Below are positions 10,260 to 21,844 of a DNA stretch of 64,000 nt, piece after piece. The DNA lies in the NCBI GenBank assembly GCA_026936325.1, contig JAPTHN010000011.1:2857001-2921000 (forward strand). Direction: 5' to 3'. This DNA is from Platynereis dumerilii. Lineage: Eukaryota; Annelida; Polychaeta; Phyllodocida; Nereididae. Within the stretch, counting starts at the first letter, position 1. The number at the start of each line of letters is the position of its first letter. The notes under the pieces are model-generated. The model was not told the origin of the DNA and searched no databases. It was given only the letters and a program-made list of their open reading frames with translations. Position numbers and translations under genes: made by a program.

Positions 10260-12655
10260 GGTTGCTCAAATATGTCAAGTACACAATTCAGCAACAAATT
10301 TAGATTGGTGAGCGATTGGCAGAGGAATGGCAAAAAACTAGCGAAAGTGCTACTTCTTACATTAACTTGCATAAATGCTAGTTAACCAACCAAATGTTTG
10401 TACATAGATTTTTGGTTGAAAATAATGTGCAAAAGAGAAGGATAGAACAAAAGCATCAAGGACATTAATTCAGTTACAAATTTAGATTGGTGAGCAATTG
10501 ACAGAAAAAAAAGTTAGTAAAAGCAGAAAAATTGCTAGTTCTGCTCGAAACTTGTACGAATGGTAGTTTACCAAATATTGGTTTCTCAAAAGTTTTTTGG
10601 GCTGAATATAATGTGCTAAAGCGATAAGATCAAAATGTCAAGGACACCAATTCGATTGCAATTGCCAGAAAAATGGCCATGAAACTAGCAAAAATGCTAG
10701 TTCTGCTCGTAACTTGCATGAGTTCTAGTTTACCAAATGTTTGTTTATCAAAAGTTTTTTGGCAATAATGTGCAAAAGCAATGACGGGGCAAAAGAATCA
10801 AGGAAATCTATTCAGTCACAAATTTAGATTGGGCAGCAATTGGCAGAAAAAAATGCCAAAAAACTAGCAAAAGTGCTGGTTCTGCTCATAAAACTTAGAT
10901 TGGTCAAGGACAACATTTCAATTGCAATAGCAGACAAAGTAGCCATGAAACCATCAAAAATGCTAGTTCTGCTCGTAACTTTCATAAATTCTACTTTACC
11001 AAATATTTATTTATTAAATGTTTGTTGGCAATAAAATGCAAAAGCAATGACAGAGCAAAAGTGTCAAGAACATCAATTCATTCACAAATTTGGACTGGTG
11101 AGCAATTGGCAAAATGGCGTTAAAAACTAGCAAAATTGACAGTTCTCATAACTTGTATAAATGCTAGTTTACCAAATATTGTTTCTCAAATGTTTCCTGG
11201 GAAATTAACGTGCAAAAGAGAAGGATAGAGCAAAAGCAATTCAGTCACAAATTTAGATTGGTGAACCATTGGCTGAACAAAGGCCATAAAACTAGCAAAA
11301 TCGCTAGTTCAGCTCGGAACTAGAATAAATGCTAGTTTCCATATATTTGTTTCTCAAAAGTTTTTTGAATGTGAAGATAATGTGCAAAAAGCAATGATGG
11401 CTCAAAAGTGTCAAGGACACAATTCAGTAACAAATCTAGATTGGTGAGCGATTGGCAGAAAAAATGCCAAAAAACTAGCAAAAGTGCTAGTTCTGACCAT
11501 AACTTGCATAAATGCTAGTTAACCAACCAAATATTTGTTTGTACATAGATTTTTGGTTGAAAATAATGTGCAAAAGAGAAGGATAGAGCAAAAGCGTCAA
11601 GGACATTAATTCAGTCAGAAATTTAGATTGGTGAGTGATTGGCAGAAAAAAGTTTGTAAAAGCAGCAAAATTGCTAGTTCTGCTCGGAACTTGTACGAAT
11701 GGTAGTTTACCAAATATTGGTTTCTCAGTAGTTTTTCGGTGTGAAGATAATGTGCAAAAGCAATATGATAGCTCAAAATGTCAAGGACACCAATTCGATT
11801 ACAATTGCCAGACAAAACTAGCAAAAATGCTAGTTCTACTCATAACTTGCATGCGTTCTAGTTTACCAAATGTTTGTTTATCAAAAGTTTTTTGGCAATA
11901 AAGGGCAAAAGCAAAGATGGAGTAAAAAAATCAAGGAAATCAATTCAGTCACAAATTTAGATAGGGTAGCCATTGGCAGAGAAAAATGCCAAAAAACTGG
12001 CAAAAGTGCTAGTTCTGCACATAAAATTTAGATTGGTGAGTAATTGGCAGAAAAGGTGTCAAGGACACTGGACACAAGTTCAGTAAAAAATTTAGATTGG
12101 TGAGCGATTGGCAGAGGAATACCAAAAAAATAGCGAAAATGTTTATCAACAGTTTTTTGTTAACAATGCGCAAAAGCTATGATGGAGCAAAAGAATCAAG
12201 GAAATCAATTCAGTCACAAATTTATATGGGGTGGCAATTGGCAGGGAAAAAAAAGCCAAAAAACTAGCAAAACTGCTAAGTCTGCTCATAACTTTCATGA
12301 GTTCTAGTTTACCTAATGTTTGTTTGCCTATATTAAAAGTGTTTTGGCAATAATATGCAAGAGCAATGACAGAGCAAAAGTGTCAAGAACATCAATTCAT
12401 TCACAAATTTGGACTGGTGAGCAGTTGGCATTCAAAACGGCTTTAAAAACTGGCAAAATTGCCAGTTCTCATAACTGCTAGTTCAGCTCAGAACTAAAAT
12501 AAATGCTAGTTTGCCAAATATTTGTTTCTCAAAAGTTTTTTAATGTGAAGATAATATGCATAAAGCAATGATGGCTCAAAAGAGTCGAGGACACAATTCA
12601 GTAACAAATCTAGATTGGTGAGCGATTGGCAAAAAATGCCAAAAATCTAGCAAAA

Positions 12656-13016
12656 TAACAATAACAATAACAAATGTTTATTTAACGTCACAGAAGGATA
12701 AAACAAGAAAACACTAGCTAAAAGCTTTTATGTGACAAGACAACAAGAAATAAAACAAATAAATTTAGAGATTAAAAACTATTTACAATCATAAAATAAT
12801 TAAGTTAAAACATACGACCATACGTTGTCCAACAAATCAAAATCATCTATGTAACGTTTAAAATCATCTAGAGTCTCAATGTTTTTTACATGGTCAGGAA
12901 GGCTATTCCAGATCTTAGCACCAACAAATGTGAAAGTAAAAGTCCCATAACTAGTTGTTCTGGTAGAGCGCAAATATATTAATTTGCTTCTCCTAAAATT
13001 ATGTGTATTACGTATA
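12656..13016 (-). mobile_element. CR1-like LINE 3' end, 5'-truncated (copy 1)
   Basis: A minus-strand 361-bp insertion between CTAGCAAAA and GTGCTAG of a satellite monomer. The 77-codon frame has the C-terminal signature of CR1-type ORF2: YLRSTRTTSYGTF, FVGAKIWNSLPDHVKN and DFKRYIDDF. It ends in a TTATTG-type tail (AATAACAATAACAATAAC on plus). It differs in sequence from the LINE at 3893-8194, so it is a separate family. The identical insertion occurs at 20774, because the whole block was duplicated. Confidence 0.85.
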
Positions 13017-13295
13017 GTGCTAGTACTGACCATAACTTGCCGAAATGCTAATTAACCAAATATTTTTTTGTACATAGATATTTGGTTGAAAATAATGTGC
13101 AAAAGAGAAGGATAGAGCAAAAGTGTCAAGGACATCAATTAAGTCGCAAATTTAGGTGAGCAACTGGCAGAAAAAAGGCCTTAAAAACACTAACAAAATT
13201 GCTGGTTCTGATCGGAATTTTATGAATGCTAGTTTGCCAAATATTGGTTTCTCAGAAGTTTTTTGAAGTGAAGATAATGTGCAAAAGCAATGATG

Positions 13296-13724
13296 GTTAC
13301 CATTCAAACCATTTAGATGATTTAAACCATTTAGACGATTTAGCCTACAATAAAATTAAACAATACTTGTAAGAATATGACACATATGAAACATGGTTAT
13401 ATGTTCAAATGAGTGATATGAGTATGCACATAGCATTATCTCTGATGTAAAGCACAATAAATTCACAATGAATTAATAGTAGCTCATAAAGTTTACAACT
13501 TACCCCGATTGGGCTAATTTGGTCACATAGCAAGCATATAACAGTGTGTGTTCTCTCTGAACTCTTGCAGTGGAATGAAAACTTTCCAGAGATTAGTATA
13601 GAAAACAAAGTTAAACTGTCAGTACTAATCCTCATGGCTGAGTGAACCCACAGTCATGAGGAACATTTAGGTTTTCTCTGATCCAACTGACCAGAGGTCC
13701 AACTGGGTGCTACACATCTACTCG
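13296..13724. repeat. Spacer module copy 3, 5'-truncated
   Basis: Begins directly at GTTACCATTCAAACC, fused to GCAATGATG of a satellite monomer, so the first 70 or so bases seen in copies 1, 2, 5 and 6 are missing. Otherwise uninterrupted. It supplies the empty-site sequence (GATTAGTATAGAAAACAAAG) used to delimit insertions in other copies. Confidence 0.88.
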
Positions 13725-15965
13725 ATTGCAATTGCCAGACAAAATGGCCATGAAACTAGCAAAAATGCTAGTTCTACTCATAACTTGCATGAGTTCTAGT
13801 TTACCAAATGTTTGTTTATCAAAAGTTTTTGGGCAATAAAGGGCAAAAGCAGTGATGGAGCAAAAGAATCAAGGAAATCAATTCAGTCACAAATTTAGAT
13901 TGGGTAGCAATTGGCAGAGAAAAATGCCAAAAAACTACAAAAGTGCTAGTTCTGACCATTACTTGCATAAATGCTAGTTAACCAACAAAATATTTGTTTG
14001 TACATAGATTTTTGGTTGAAAAAAATGTGCAAAAGAGAAGGACAGAGCAAAAGCATCAGGGACATCAATTCAGTCAGAAATTTAGATTGGTGAGCGATTG
14101 GCAGAAAAAAGGTGTAAAAGCAGCGAAATTGCTAGTTCTGCTCGGAACTTGTACTAATGGTAGTTTACTAAACATTGGTTTCTCAGAAGTTTTTTGAAGT
14201 GAAGAAGTTTTTTGAAGTGAAGATAATGTGCTAAAGCAATATGATAGCTCAAAATATCAAAGACACCAATTTGATTGCAATTGCCAGACAAAATGGCCAT
14301 GAAACTAGCAAAAATGCTAGTTCTACACATAACTTGCATGAGTTCTAGTTTACCAAATGTTTGTCTATCAAAAGTTTTTGGGCAATAAAGGGCAAAAGCA
14401 GTGATTGAGCAAAAGAATCAAGGAAATCAATTCAGTCACCAATTTTAGATTGGGTGGCAATTGGCAGAGAAAAATGCCAAAAAACTAGCAAAAGTGCTAG
14501 TTCTGACCATTACTTGCATAAATGCTAGTTAACCAACAAAATATTTGTTTGTACATAGATTTTTGGTTGAAAAAAATGTGCAAAAGAGAAGGACAGAGCA
14601 AAAGCATCAGGGACATCAATTCAGTCAGAAATTTAGATTGGTGAGCGATTGGCAGAAAAAAGGTGTAAAAGCAGCGAAATTGCTAGTTCTGCTCGGAACT
14701 TGTACTAATGGTAGTTTACTAAACATTGGTTTCTCAGAAGTTTTTTGAAGTGAAGAAGTTTTTTGAAGTGAAGATAATGTGCTAAAGCAATATGATAGCT
14801 CAAAATATCAAGGACACCAATTCGATTGCAATTTCCAGACAAAATGGCCAAGAAACTAGCAAAAATGCTAGTTCTACTCATAACTTGCATGAGTTCTAGT
14901 TTACCAAATGTTTGTTTATCAAAAGTTTTTGGGCAATAAAGGGCAAAAGCAGTGATGGAGCAAAAGAATCAAGGAAATCAATTCAGTCGCAAATTTAGAT
15001 TGGTGAGCAATTGGCAGAGAAAAATGTCAAAAATTTAAATTGGTGAGCCATTGGCTAAAAAAAGGCCATAAAAACTAGCAAAATTGCTAGTTCAGTCCAG
15101 AACTAGAATAAATGCTAGTTTGCCAAATATTTGTTTCTCAAAAGTTTTCTGACGTGAGCTTAATGTGCAAAAGCAATGATGGCTCAAAAGAGTTGAGGAC
15201 ACAAGTTCAGTAACAAATCTAGATTGGTGAGCGATTGCCAGAAAACATGCCAAAAAATTTGCAAAAGTGCTAGTTCTGACCATAACTTGCATAAATGCTA
15301 GTTAACCAACAAAATATTTGTTTGTACATAGCTTTTTGGTTGAAAGTAATGTGCAAAAGAGAAGGATAGAGCAAAAGCGTCAAGGAAATCAATTCAGTCA
15401 GAAATTTAGATTGGTGAGTGATTGGCAGAAAAGAGTTAGTAAAAGCAGCAAAATTGCTAGTTCTGCTCGGAACTTGTATGAATGGTAGTTTACCAAATAT
15501 TGGTTTCTCAGTAGTTTTTCGGCGTGAAGATAATGTGCAAAAGCAATATGATAGCTGAAATTCTATTGCAATTTCCAGACAAAATGGCCAAGAAACTAGC
15601 AAAAATGCTAGTTCTACTCATAACTTGCATGAGTTCTAGTTTACCAAATGTTTATCAAAAGTTTTTGTGCAATAAAGAGCAAAAGCAATGATGGAGCAAA
15701 GGAATCAAGAAAATCAATTCAGTCACAAATTTAGAGTGGGTACCAATTGGCAGAGAATATTGCCAAAAAACAAGCATAAGTGCTAGTTCTGCTCATAAAA
15801 TTTAAATTGGTGAGCAATTGGCAGAAAAAAAGGCCATTAAACTAGCAAAATTGCTAGTTCTGCTAGTAACTTTACGAACGCTACTTTGCTATATATTTCT
15901 TTCTTAAATTTTTTTTGATGTGAAAATGATGTGCAAAAGCAATGACAGTGCAAAAGTGTCAAGGG

Positions 15966-16492
15966 CTAGTTGATATGGTGTTTGCCTGCAAACTGAGACA
16001 TTGCAGGTTCGAGTCCCTGCCATAGCCTGAGCAGTTTCTCCATAACTCTTTGCTCTACTCCACCCGTGTGTAAATGGGTACTTAACCTAATGCTACAGTC
16101 TCACGGCACGTTACGGAGAACTTTTTACCGCTGAGGGATAGCTTGAGATGAATTCTAGGAAAAAAATGACCATCCCGGCGACATACAATGTTTATAAAAC
16201 GATTATATAATTAATTAAAAGCATATCACGGCGGGATAAGATCGTAAATCGGCGGGATAAGATCATATCCCTGTGGGAAAGATCTAAATGCCTGGGGGGG
16301 CAAGATCTAAATGCCTGTGGGATGTTAAAAATCGTCGGCGGGATGTCAAAAGACCGTCGGCGGGATGTCAAAAACTGCCGGCGAGGCTGCAAATGTCCCA
16401 CAGGGGAAGTAAAAATATCCCGCAGGGGCAGGAGAGGTCCCCGCAGGGGCAGGAGAGGTCCCCGCAGGGGCAGGAGAGGTCCCCTCAGGGGC
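15966..16492 (+). mobile_element. tRNA-derived SINE plus GC-rich 21-bp minisatellite
   Basis: The empty site (TCAAGGGCACCATTC, seen near 23531 and 26392) is split here with AGGG repeated on each side. The insertion opens with a tRNA-like head: A box TAGTTGATATGG (15967-15978) and a perfect B box GGTTCGAGTCC (16006-16016). The acceptor-like ends GGGCTA and TAGCCT can pair. A SINE body follows with CCCGTGTGTAAATGGGTAC, then, from about 16235, a degenerate 21-bp minisatellite ending in four GCAGGGGCAGGAGAGGTCCC-type units (16430-16492). ORFs across it are products of the repeat. Confidence 0.75.
16235..16492. repeat. 21-bp GC-rich minisatellite
   Basis: About a dozen degenerate units passing from GGCGGGATGTCAAAA forms to GCAGGGGCAGGAGAGGTCCC forms. 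The last four are almost identical. Its GC content contrasts sharply with the AT-rich surroundings. Confidence 0.85.
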
Positions 16493-18529
16493 AGGGCACC
16501 ATTCAATATCAATAGGCAGACAGAGTGGCCATGAAAATAGCAAAAATGATAGTTCTGCTCATAACTTACATAAATTGTACTTTACCAAATATTTGTTTAT
16601 TAAAAGTTTCTTGGCAATAGTATGCAAAACCAATGATAAAGCAAAAGTGTCAAGAACATCAAATCATTCACAAATTTGGATTGGTGAGCAGTTGGCATTC
16701 AAAATGGCATTAAAAACTAGCAAAATTGCCAGTTCTCATAACTTGTATAAATGCTAGTTTCCTGAATATCGTTTCTAAAACGTTTTCTGTGAAATTAACG
16801 TGCAAAAGAGAAGGACGGAGCAAAAGCATCAAGGACAACAGTTCAGTCACAAATTTAGATTGGTCAGCCATCGGCTGTGAAAAGGCCATAAAAACTAGCA
16901 CAATTGCTAGTTCAGCTCAGAACTAGATTAATGCTAGTTTGCCAAATATTTGTTTTTCAAAAGTTTTTTGACGTGAAGATAATGTGCAAAAAGCAATGAT
17001 GGCTCAAAAGACACAAGTTCAGTAACAAATTAAGATCGGTGAGCGATTGGCAGAAAAAATTCCAGAAAACTAGCAAAAGTGCTAGTTCTGACAATAACTT
17101 GCATAAATGCTAGTTAACCAACCAAATGTTTTTTTGTAAATAGATTTTTTGTTGAAAATAATGTGCGAAAGAGAAGGATAGAGAAAAAGCGTCAAGGACA
17201 TCAATTCAGTCACAAATTTAGATTGGTGAGCAATTTGCAGAAAAAAGTTCGTAAAAGCAGCAAAATTGCTAGTTCTGCTCGGAACTTGTATGAATGGTAG
17301 TTTACTAAATAATTGTTTAACAGAAGTTTTTTGAAGAGAAGATAATGTGCTAAAGCAATATGATAGCTCAAACTATCAAGGACACCAATTCGATTACAAT
17401 TGCCGGACAAAATGGCCATGAAACTAGCAAAAATTCTAGTTCTCATATCTTGCAGGAGTTGTAGTTTACCAAATGTTTGTTTATCAAAAGTTTTTTGGCA
17501 ATGTCCAAAAGCAATGACGGAGCAAAAGTATTAAGGAAAGCAATTCAGTCACAAATTCAGATTGGTGAGCAATTGGCAGAAAGAAGGCCATGAAAAACTA
17601 GCAAAATTGCTAGTTCTGCTTGGAACTTTATGAATGCTAGTTTGCCATGTATTTGTTTCTCAAAAGTTTTTTGATGTGAAGATAATATGGAAAAAGCAAT
17701 GATGGCTCAAAAGTGTCAAGGACACAATTCAGTAACAAATTAAGATCGGTGAGCGATAGGCAGAAAAAATTCCAAAAAACTAGCAAAAGTGCTAGTTCTG
17801 ACCATAACTTGCATAAATGCTAGTTAACCAACCAAATGTTTGTACATAGATTTTTGGTTGAAAGTAATGTGCAAAAGAGAAGGATAGAACAAAAGCATCA
17901 AGGACATTAATTCAGTTACAAATTTAGATTGGTGAGCAATTGACAGAAAAAATGTTAGTAAAAGCAGCAAAATTGCTAGTTCTGCTCGGAACTTGTATGA
18001 ATGGTAGTTTACCAAATATTGGTTTCTCAGTAGTTTTTCGGTGTGAAGATAATGTGCAAAAGCAATACGAAAGCTCAGAATGTCAAGGACACCAATTCTA
18101 TTGCAATTGCCAGACAAAATGGCCATGCAACTAGCAAAAATACTAGTTCTACTCATAACTTGCATGAGTTCTAGTTTACCAAATGTTTTGTTTATCAAAA
18201 GTTTTTGGGCAATAAAGGGCAAAGCAATGATGGAGCAAAAGAATCAAGGAAATCAATTCAGTCACAAATTTAGATTGGGTAGCAATTGGCAGAGAAAAAT
18301 GCCAAAAAACTAGCAAAAGTGCTAGTTCTGCTCATAAAATTTAGATTGGTGAGCAATTGGCAGAAAAAAGGCCATAAAATACTAGCAAAATTGCTAGTTC
18401 AGCTTGGAACTTTATGAATGCTAGTTTGCCAAATATTTGTTTCTCAAAAGTTTTTTGACGTGAAAATAATGTGCAAAAGCAATGATAGCACAGAAGTGTC
18501 AAGGAAAATATTTCAATCGGCAGACAAAG

Positions 18530-19020
18530 ACAAGTTTGACCGAAGGGGAAATCTTTTGTGTGGAAAGCGAAGAAGTATTATTTGCAGCCTTCAATGCCCT
18601 CAGTCCGCTGGATCCGCGTTTTACCCACTCCTGCACTGCCGCCGTGCCTCGTTTCCATTCTTAAAAATTTTTCTGATCCCACCATCCACTCCTTCACCGC
18701 CAACCCTTCCAATAATTTTCATCACTCCTGATAGTGTAATATTACAGGATGTGTTGTACAACCTCGAATAAAGATCTCTATGTGTACTGTGGCCTATCAC
18801 TACGTTCTTCCCCAAGAAGTGAGGATTTTCGGACTTTTACCACCATGTGTATATATTATGACTCCTATCTAATTATTACCTCGTATACTCAACATGTTCA
18901 CATTATATCTATTTCTATTGTTCCTAAATATTTGTTCCATGTACATATTTGCCAAATTAATTCATTATCAATTATAATAAACAATTTAACTCCATCACTT
19001 GTCTTCAGAGCGTAATTCAC
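18530..19020. mobile_element. Unclassified 491-bp insertion with ACAAAG duplication
   Basis: The satellite GGCAGACAAAGTAGCC is interrupted, with ACAAAG at 18524-18529 and 19021-19026. The insert begins ACAAGTTTGACC and ends CGTAATTCAC. It has an AATAAA hexamer near 18766 and an AT-rich second half. The 5-6 bp duplication could suit a solo LTR, but the ends are not the usual TG...CA, and no tail or TIR is obvious, so I leave it unclassified. Confidence 0.6.
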
Positions 19021-20773
19021 ACAAAGTAGCTATAAAACTAGCAAAAATGTAGTAAAACTAGCAAAAATGCTAGTTCTGCTCACAACTTTCATAAATTCTA
19101 CTTTACGAAATATTTGTTTATTAAAAGTTTTTTGCAATAAAATGCAAAAGCAATGATAAAGCAAAAGTGTCAAGAACATCAATTCATTCACAAATTTGGA
19201 CTGGTGAGCAATTGGCAAAATGGCGTTAAAAACTAGCAAAGTTACCAGTTCTCATAACTTGTATAAATGCTAGTTTACCACATTTCTCAAATGTTTCCGG
19301 TGAAATTAACATGCAAACGAGAAGGATAGAGCAAAAGAATCAAGGACATCAATTCAGTCACAAATTTAAATTGGTGAGCCATTGGCAGAAAAAAGGCAAT
19401 AAAAACTAGCAAAATTGCTGGTTCAGCTCGGAACTAGAATAAATGCTAGTTTCCATATATTTGTTTCTCAAAAGTTTTTTGAATGTGAAGATAATGTGCA
19501 AAAAGCAATGATGGCTCAAAAGTGTCAAGGACACAATTCAGTAACAAATTTAGATTGGCGAGAGATTGGCAGAAAAAATGCCAAAAAACTAGCAAAAGTG
19601 CTAGTTCGCACCATTACTTGCATAAATGCTAGTTAACCAACAAAATATTTGTTTGTAAATAGATTTTTGGTTGAAAATAATGTGCAAAAGAGAAGGATAG
19701 AGAAAAAGCGTCAAGGACATCAATTCAGTCAGAAATTTAGATTGGTGAGTGATTGGCAGAAAAAAGTTTGTAAAAGCAGCAAATTTGCTAGTTCTGCTCG
19801 GAACTTGTACGAATGGTAGTTTACCAAATATTGGTTTCTCAGTAGTTTTTCGGTGTGAAGATAATGTGCAAAAGCGATATGATAGCTCAGAATGTCAAGG
19901 ACACCAATTCTATTGCAATTGCCAGACAAAATGGCCATGAAACTGGCAAAAATGCTACTTCTACTCATAACTTGCATGAGTTCTAGTTTACCAAATGTTT
20001 GTTTATCAAAAGTTCTTTTGCAATAAAGGGCAAAAGCAAAGATGGAGTAAAAAAATCAAGGAAATCAATTCAGTCACAAATTTAGATAGGGTAGCCATTG
20101 GCAGAGAAAAATGCCAAAAAACTGGCAAAAGTGCTAGTTCTGCACATAAAATTTAGATTGGTGAGTAATTGGCAGAAAAAGTGTCAAGGACACAAGTTCA
20201 GTAAAAAATTTAGATTGGTGAGCGATTGGCAGAGGAATACCAAAAAAATAGCGAAAATGTTTATCAACAGTTTTTTGTTAACAATGCGCAAAAGCTATGA
20301 CGGAGCAAAAGAATCAAGGAAATCAATTCAGTCACAAATTTATATGGGGTGGCAATTGGCAGGAAAAAAAAAGCCAAAAAACTAGCAAAACTGCTAAGTC
20401 TGCTCATAACTTTCATGAGTTCTGGTTTACCTAATGTTTGTTTGCCTATATTAAAAGTGTGTTGGCAATAAAATGCAAAAGCAATGACAGAGCAAAAGTG
20501 TCAAGAACATCAATTCATTCACAAATTTGGACTGGTGAGCAGTCGGCATTCAAAATGGCATTAAAAACTGGCAAAATTGCCAGTTCTCATAACTGCTAGT
20601 TCAGCTCAGAACTAAAATAAATGCTAGTTTGCCAAATATTTGTTTCTCAAAAGTTTTTTAATGTGAAGATAATATGCATAAAGCAATGATGGCTCAAAAG
20701 AGTCGAGGACACAATTCAGTAACAAATCTAGATTGGTGAGCGATTGGCAAAAAATGCCAAAAATCTAGCAAAA

Positions 20774-21134
20774 TAACAATAACAATAACAAATGTTTATT
20801 TAACGTCACAGAAGGATAAAACAAGAAAACACTAGCTAAAAGCTTTTATGTGACAAGACAACAAGAAATAAAACAAATGAATTTAGAGATTAAAAACTAT
20901 TTACAATCATAAAATAATTAAGTTAAAACATACGACCATACGTTGTCCAACAAATCAAAATCATCTATGTAACGTTTAAAATCATCTAGAGTCTCAATGT
21001 TTTTTACATGGTCAGGAAGGCTATTCCAGATCTTAGCACCAACAAATGTGAAAGTAAAAGTCCCATAACTAGTTGTTCTGGTAGAGCGCAAATATATTAA
21101 TTTGCTTCTCCTAAAATTATGTGTATTACGTATA
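20774..21134 (-). mobile_element. CR1-like LINE 3' end, 5'-truncated (copy 2)
   Basis: Same length, same position within the monomer and nearly the same sequence as 12656-13016. The encoded 77 residues differ at one position (MVSS versus MVST). It was copied with the surrounding block rather than inserted a second time. Confidence 0.88.
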
Positions 21135-21413
21135 GTGCTAGAACTGACCATAACTTGCAGAAATGCTAATTAACCAAATATTTTTTTGTACATAGATATT
21201 TGGTTGAAAATAATGTGCAAAAGAGAAGGATAGAGCAAAAGTGTCAAGGACATCAATTAAGTCGCAAATTTAGGTGAGCAACTGGCAGAAAAAAGGCCTT
21301 AAAAACACTAACAAAATTGCTGGTTCTGATCGGAATTTTATGAATGCTAGTTTGCCAAATGTTGGTTTCTCTGAAGTTTTTTGAAGTGAAGATAATGTGC
21401 AAAAGCAATGATG

Positions 21414-21844
21414 GTTACCATTCAAACCATTTAGATGATTTAAACCATTTAGACGATTTAGCCTACAATAAAATTAAACAATACTTGTAAGAATATGACA
21501 CATATGAAACATGGTTATATGTTCAAATGAGTGATATGAGTATGCACATAGCATTATCTCTGATGTAAAGCACAATAAATTCACAATGAATTAATAGTAG
21601 CTCATAAAGTTTACAACTTACCCTGATTGGGCTAATTTGGTCACAAATAGCAAGCATATAACAGTGTGTGTTCTCTCTGAACTCTTGCAGTGGAATGAAA
21701 ACTTCCCAGAGATTAGTATAGAAAACAAAGTTAAACTGTTAGTAATAATCCTCATGGCTGAGTGAACCCACAGTCATGAGGAACATTTAGGTTTTCTCTG
21801 ATCCAACTGACCAGAGGACCAACTGGGTGCTACACATCAACTCG
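21414..21844. repeat. Spacer module copy 4, 5'-truncated
   Basis: Duplicate of copy 3: same GCAATGATG/GTTACCATTC junction and uninterrupted. It belongs to the block that repeats 11-14.3 kb. Confidence 0.88.

Larger units (their letters stand above)
9713..13295 (+). repeat. Divergent satellite block
   Basis: Degenerate monomers in plus orientation, interrupted by a palindromic MITE (10109-10259) and a LINE 3' end (12656-13016). The part from about 11.05 kb on is the left member of a duplication, with its partner about 8.1 kb to the right. The 10.6-11.1 kb part is nearly repeated at 37.9-38.5 kb. Confidence 0.88.
13725..21413 (+). repeat. Divergent satellite block with internal duplications
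   Basis: Plus-oriented monomers. 13740-14290 and 14291-14841 form a tandem pair offset by 551 bp (three monomers), nearly identical. 19.1-21.4 kb repeats 11.0-13.3 kb at an offset of about 8.1 kb. The block is interrupted by a SINE-containing insertion (15966-16492), an unclassified insertion (18530-19020) and the second LINE 3' end (20774-21134). Confidence 0.88.

Noticed and set aside
15963-16029. Possible functional tRNA gene with perfect B box
   Set aside because: The anticodon arm does not form a 5-bp stem with a 7-base loop, and the sequence continues into a SINE body within a delimited insertion.
16192-16515. 106-codon minus ORF and two overlapping plus ORFs rich in Arg/Gly/Pro
   Set aside because: Translations of the GC-rich 21-bp minisatellite.
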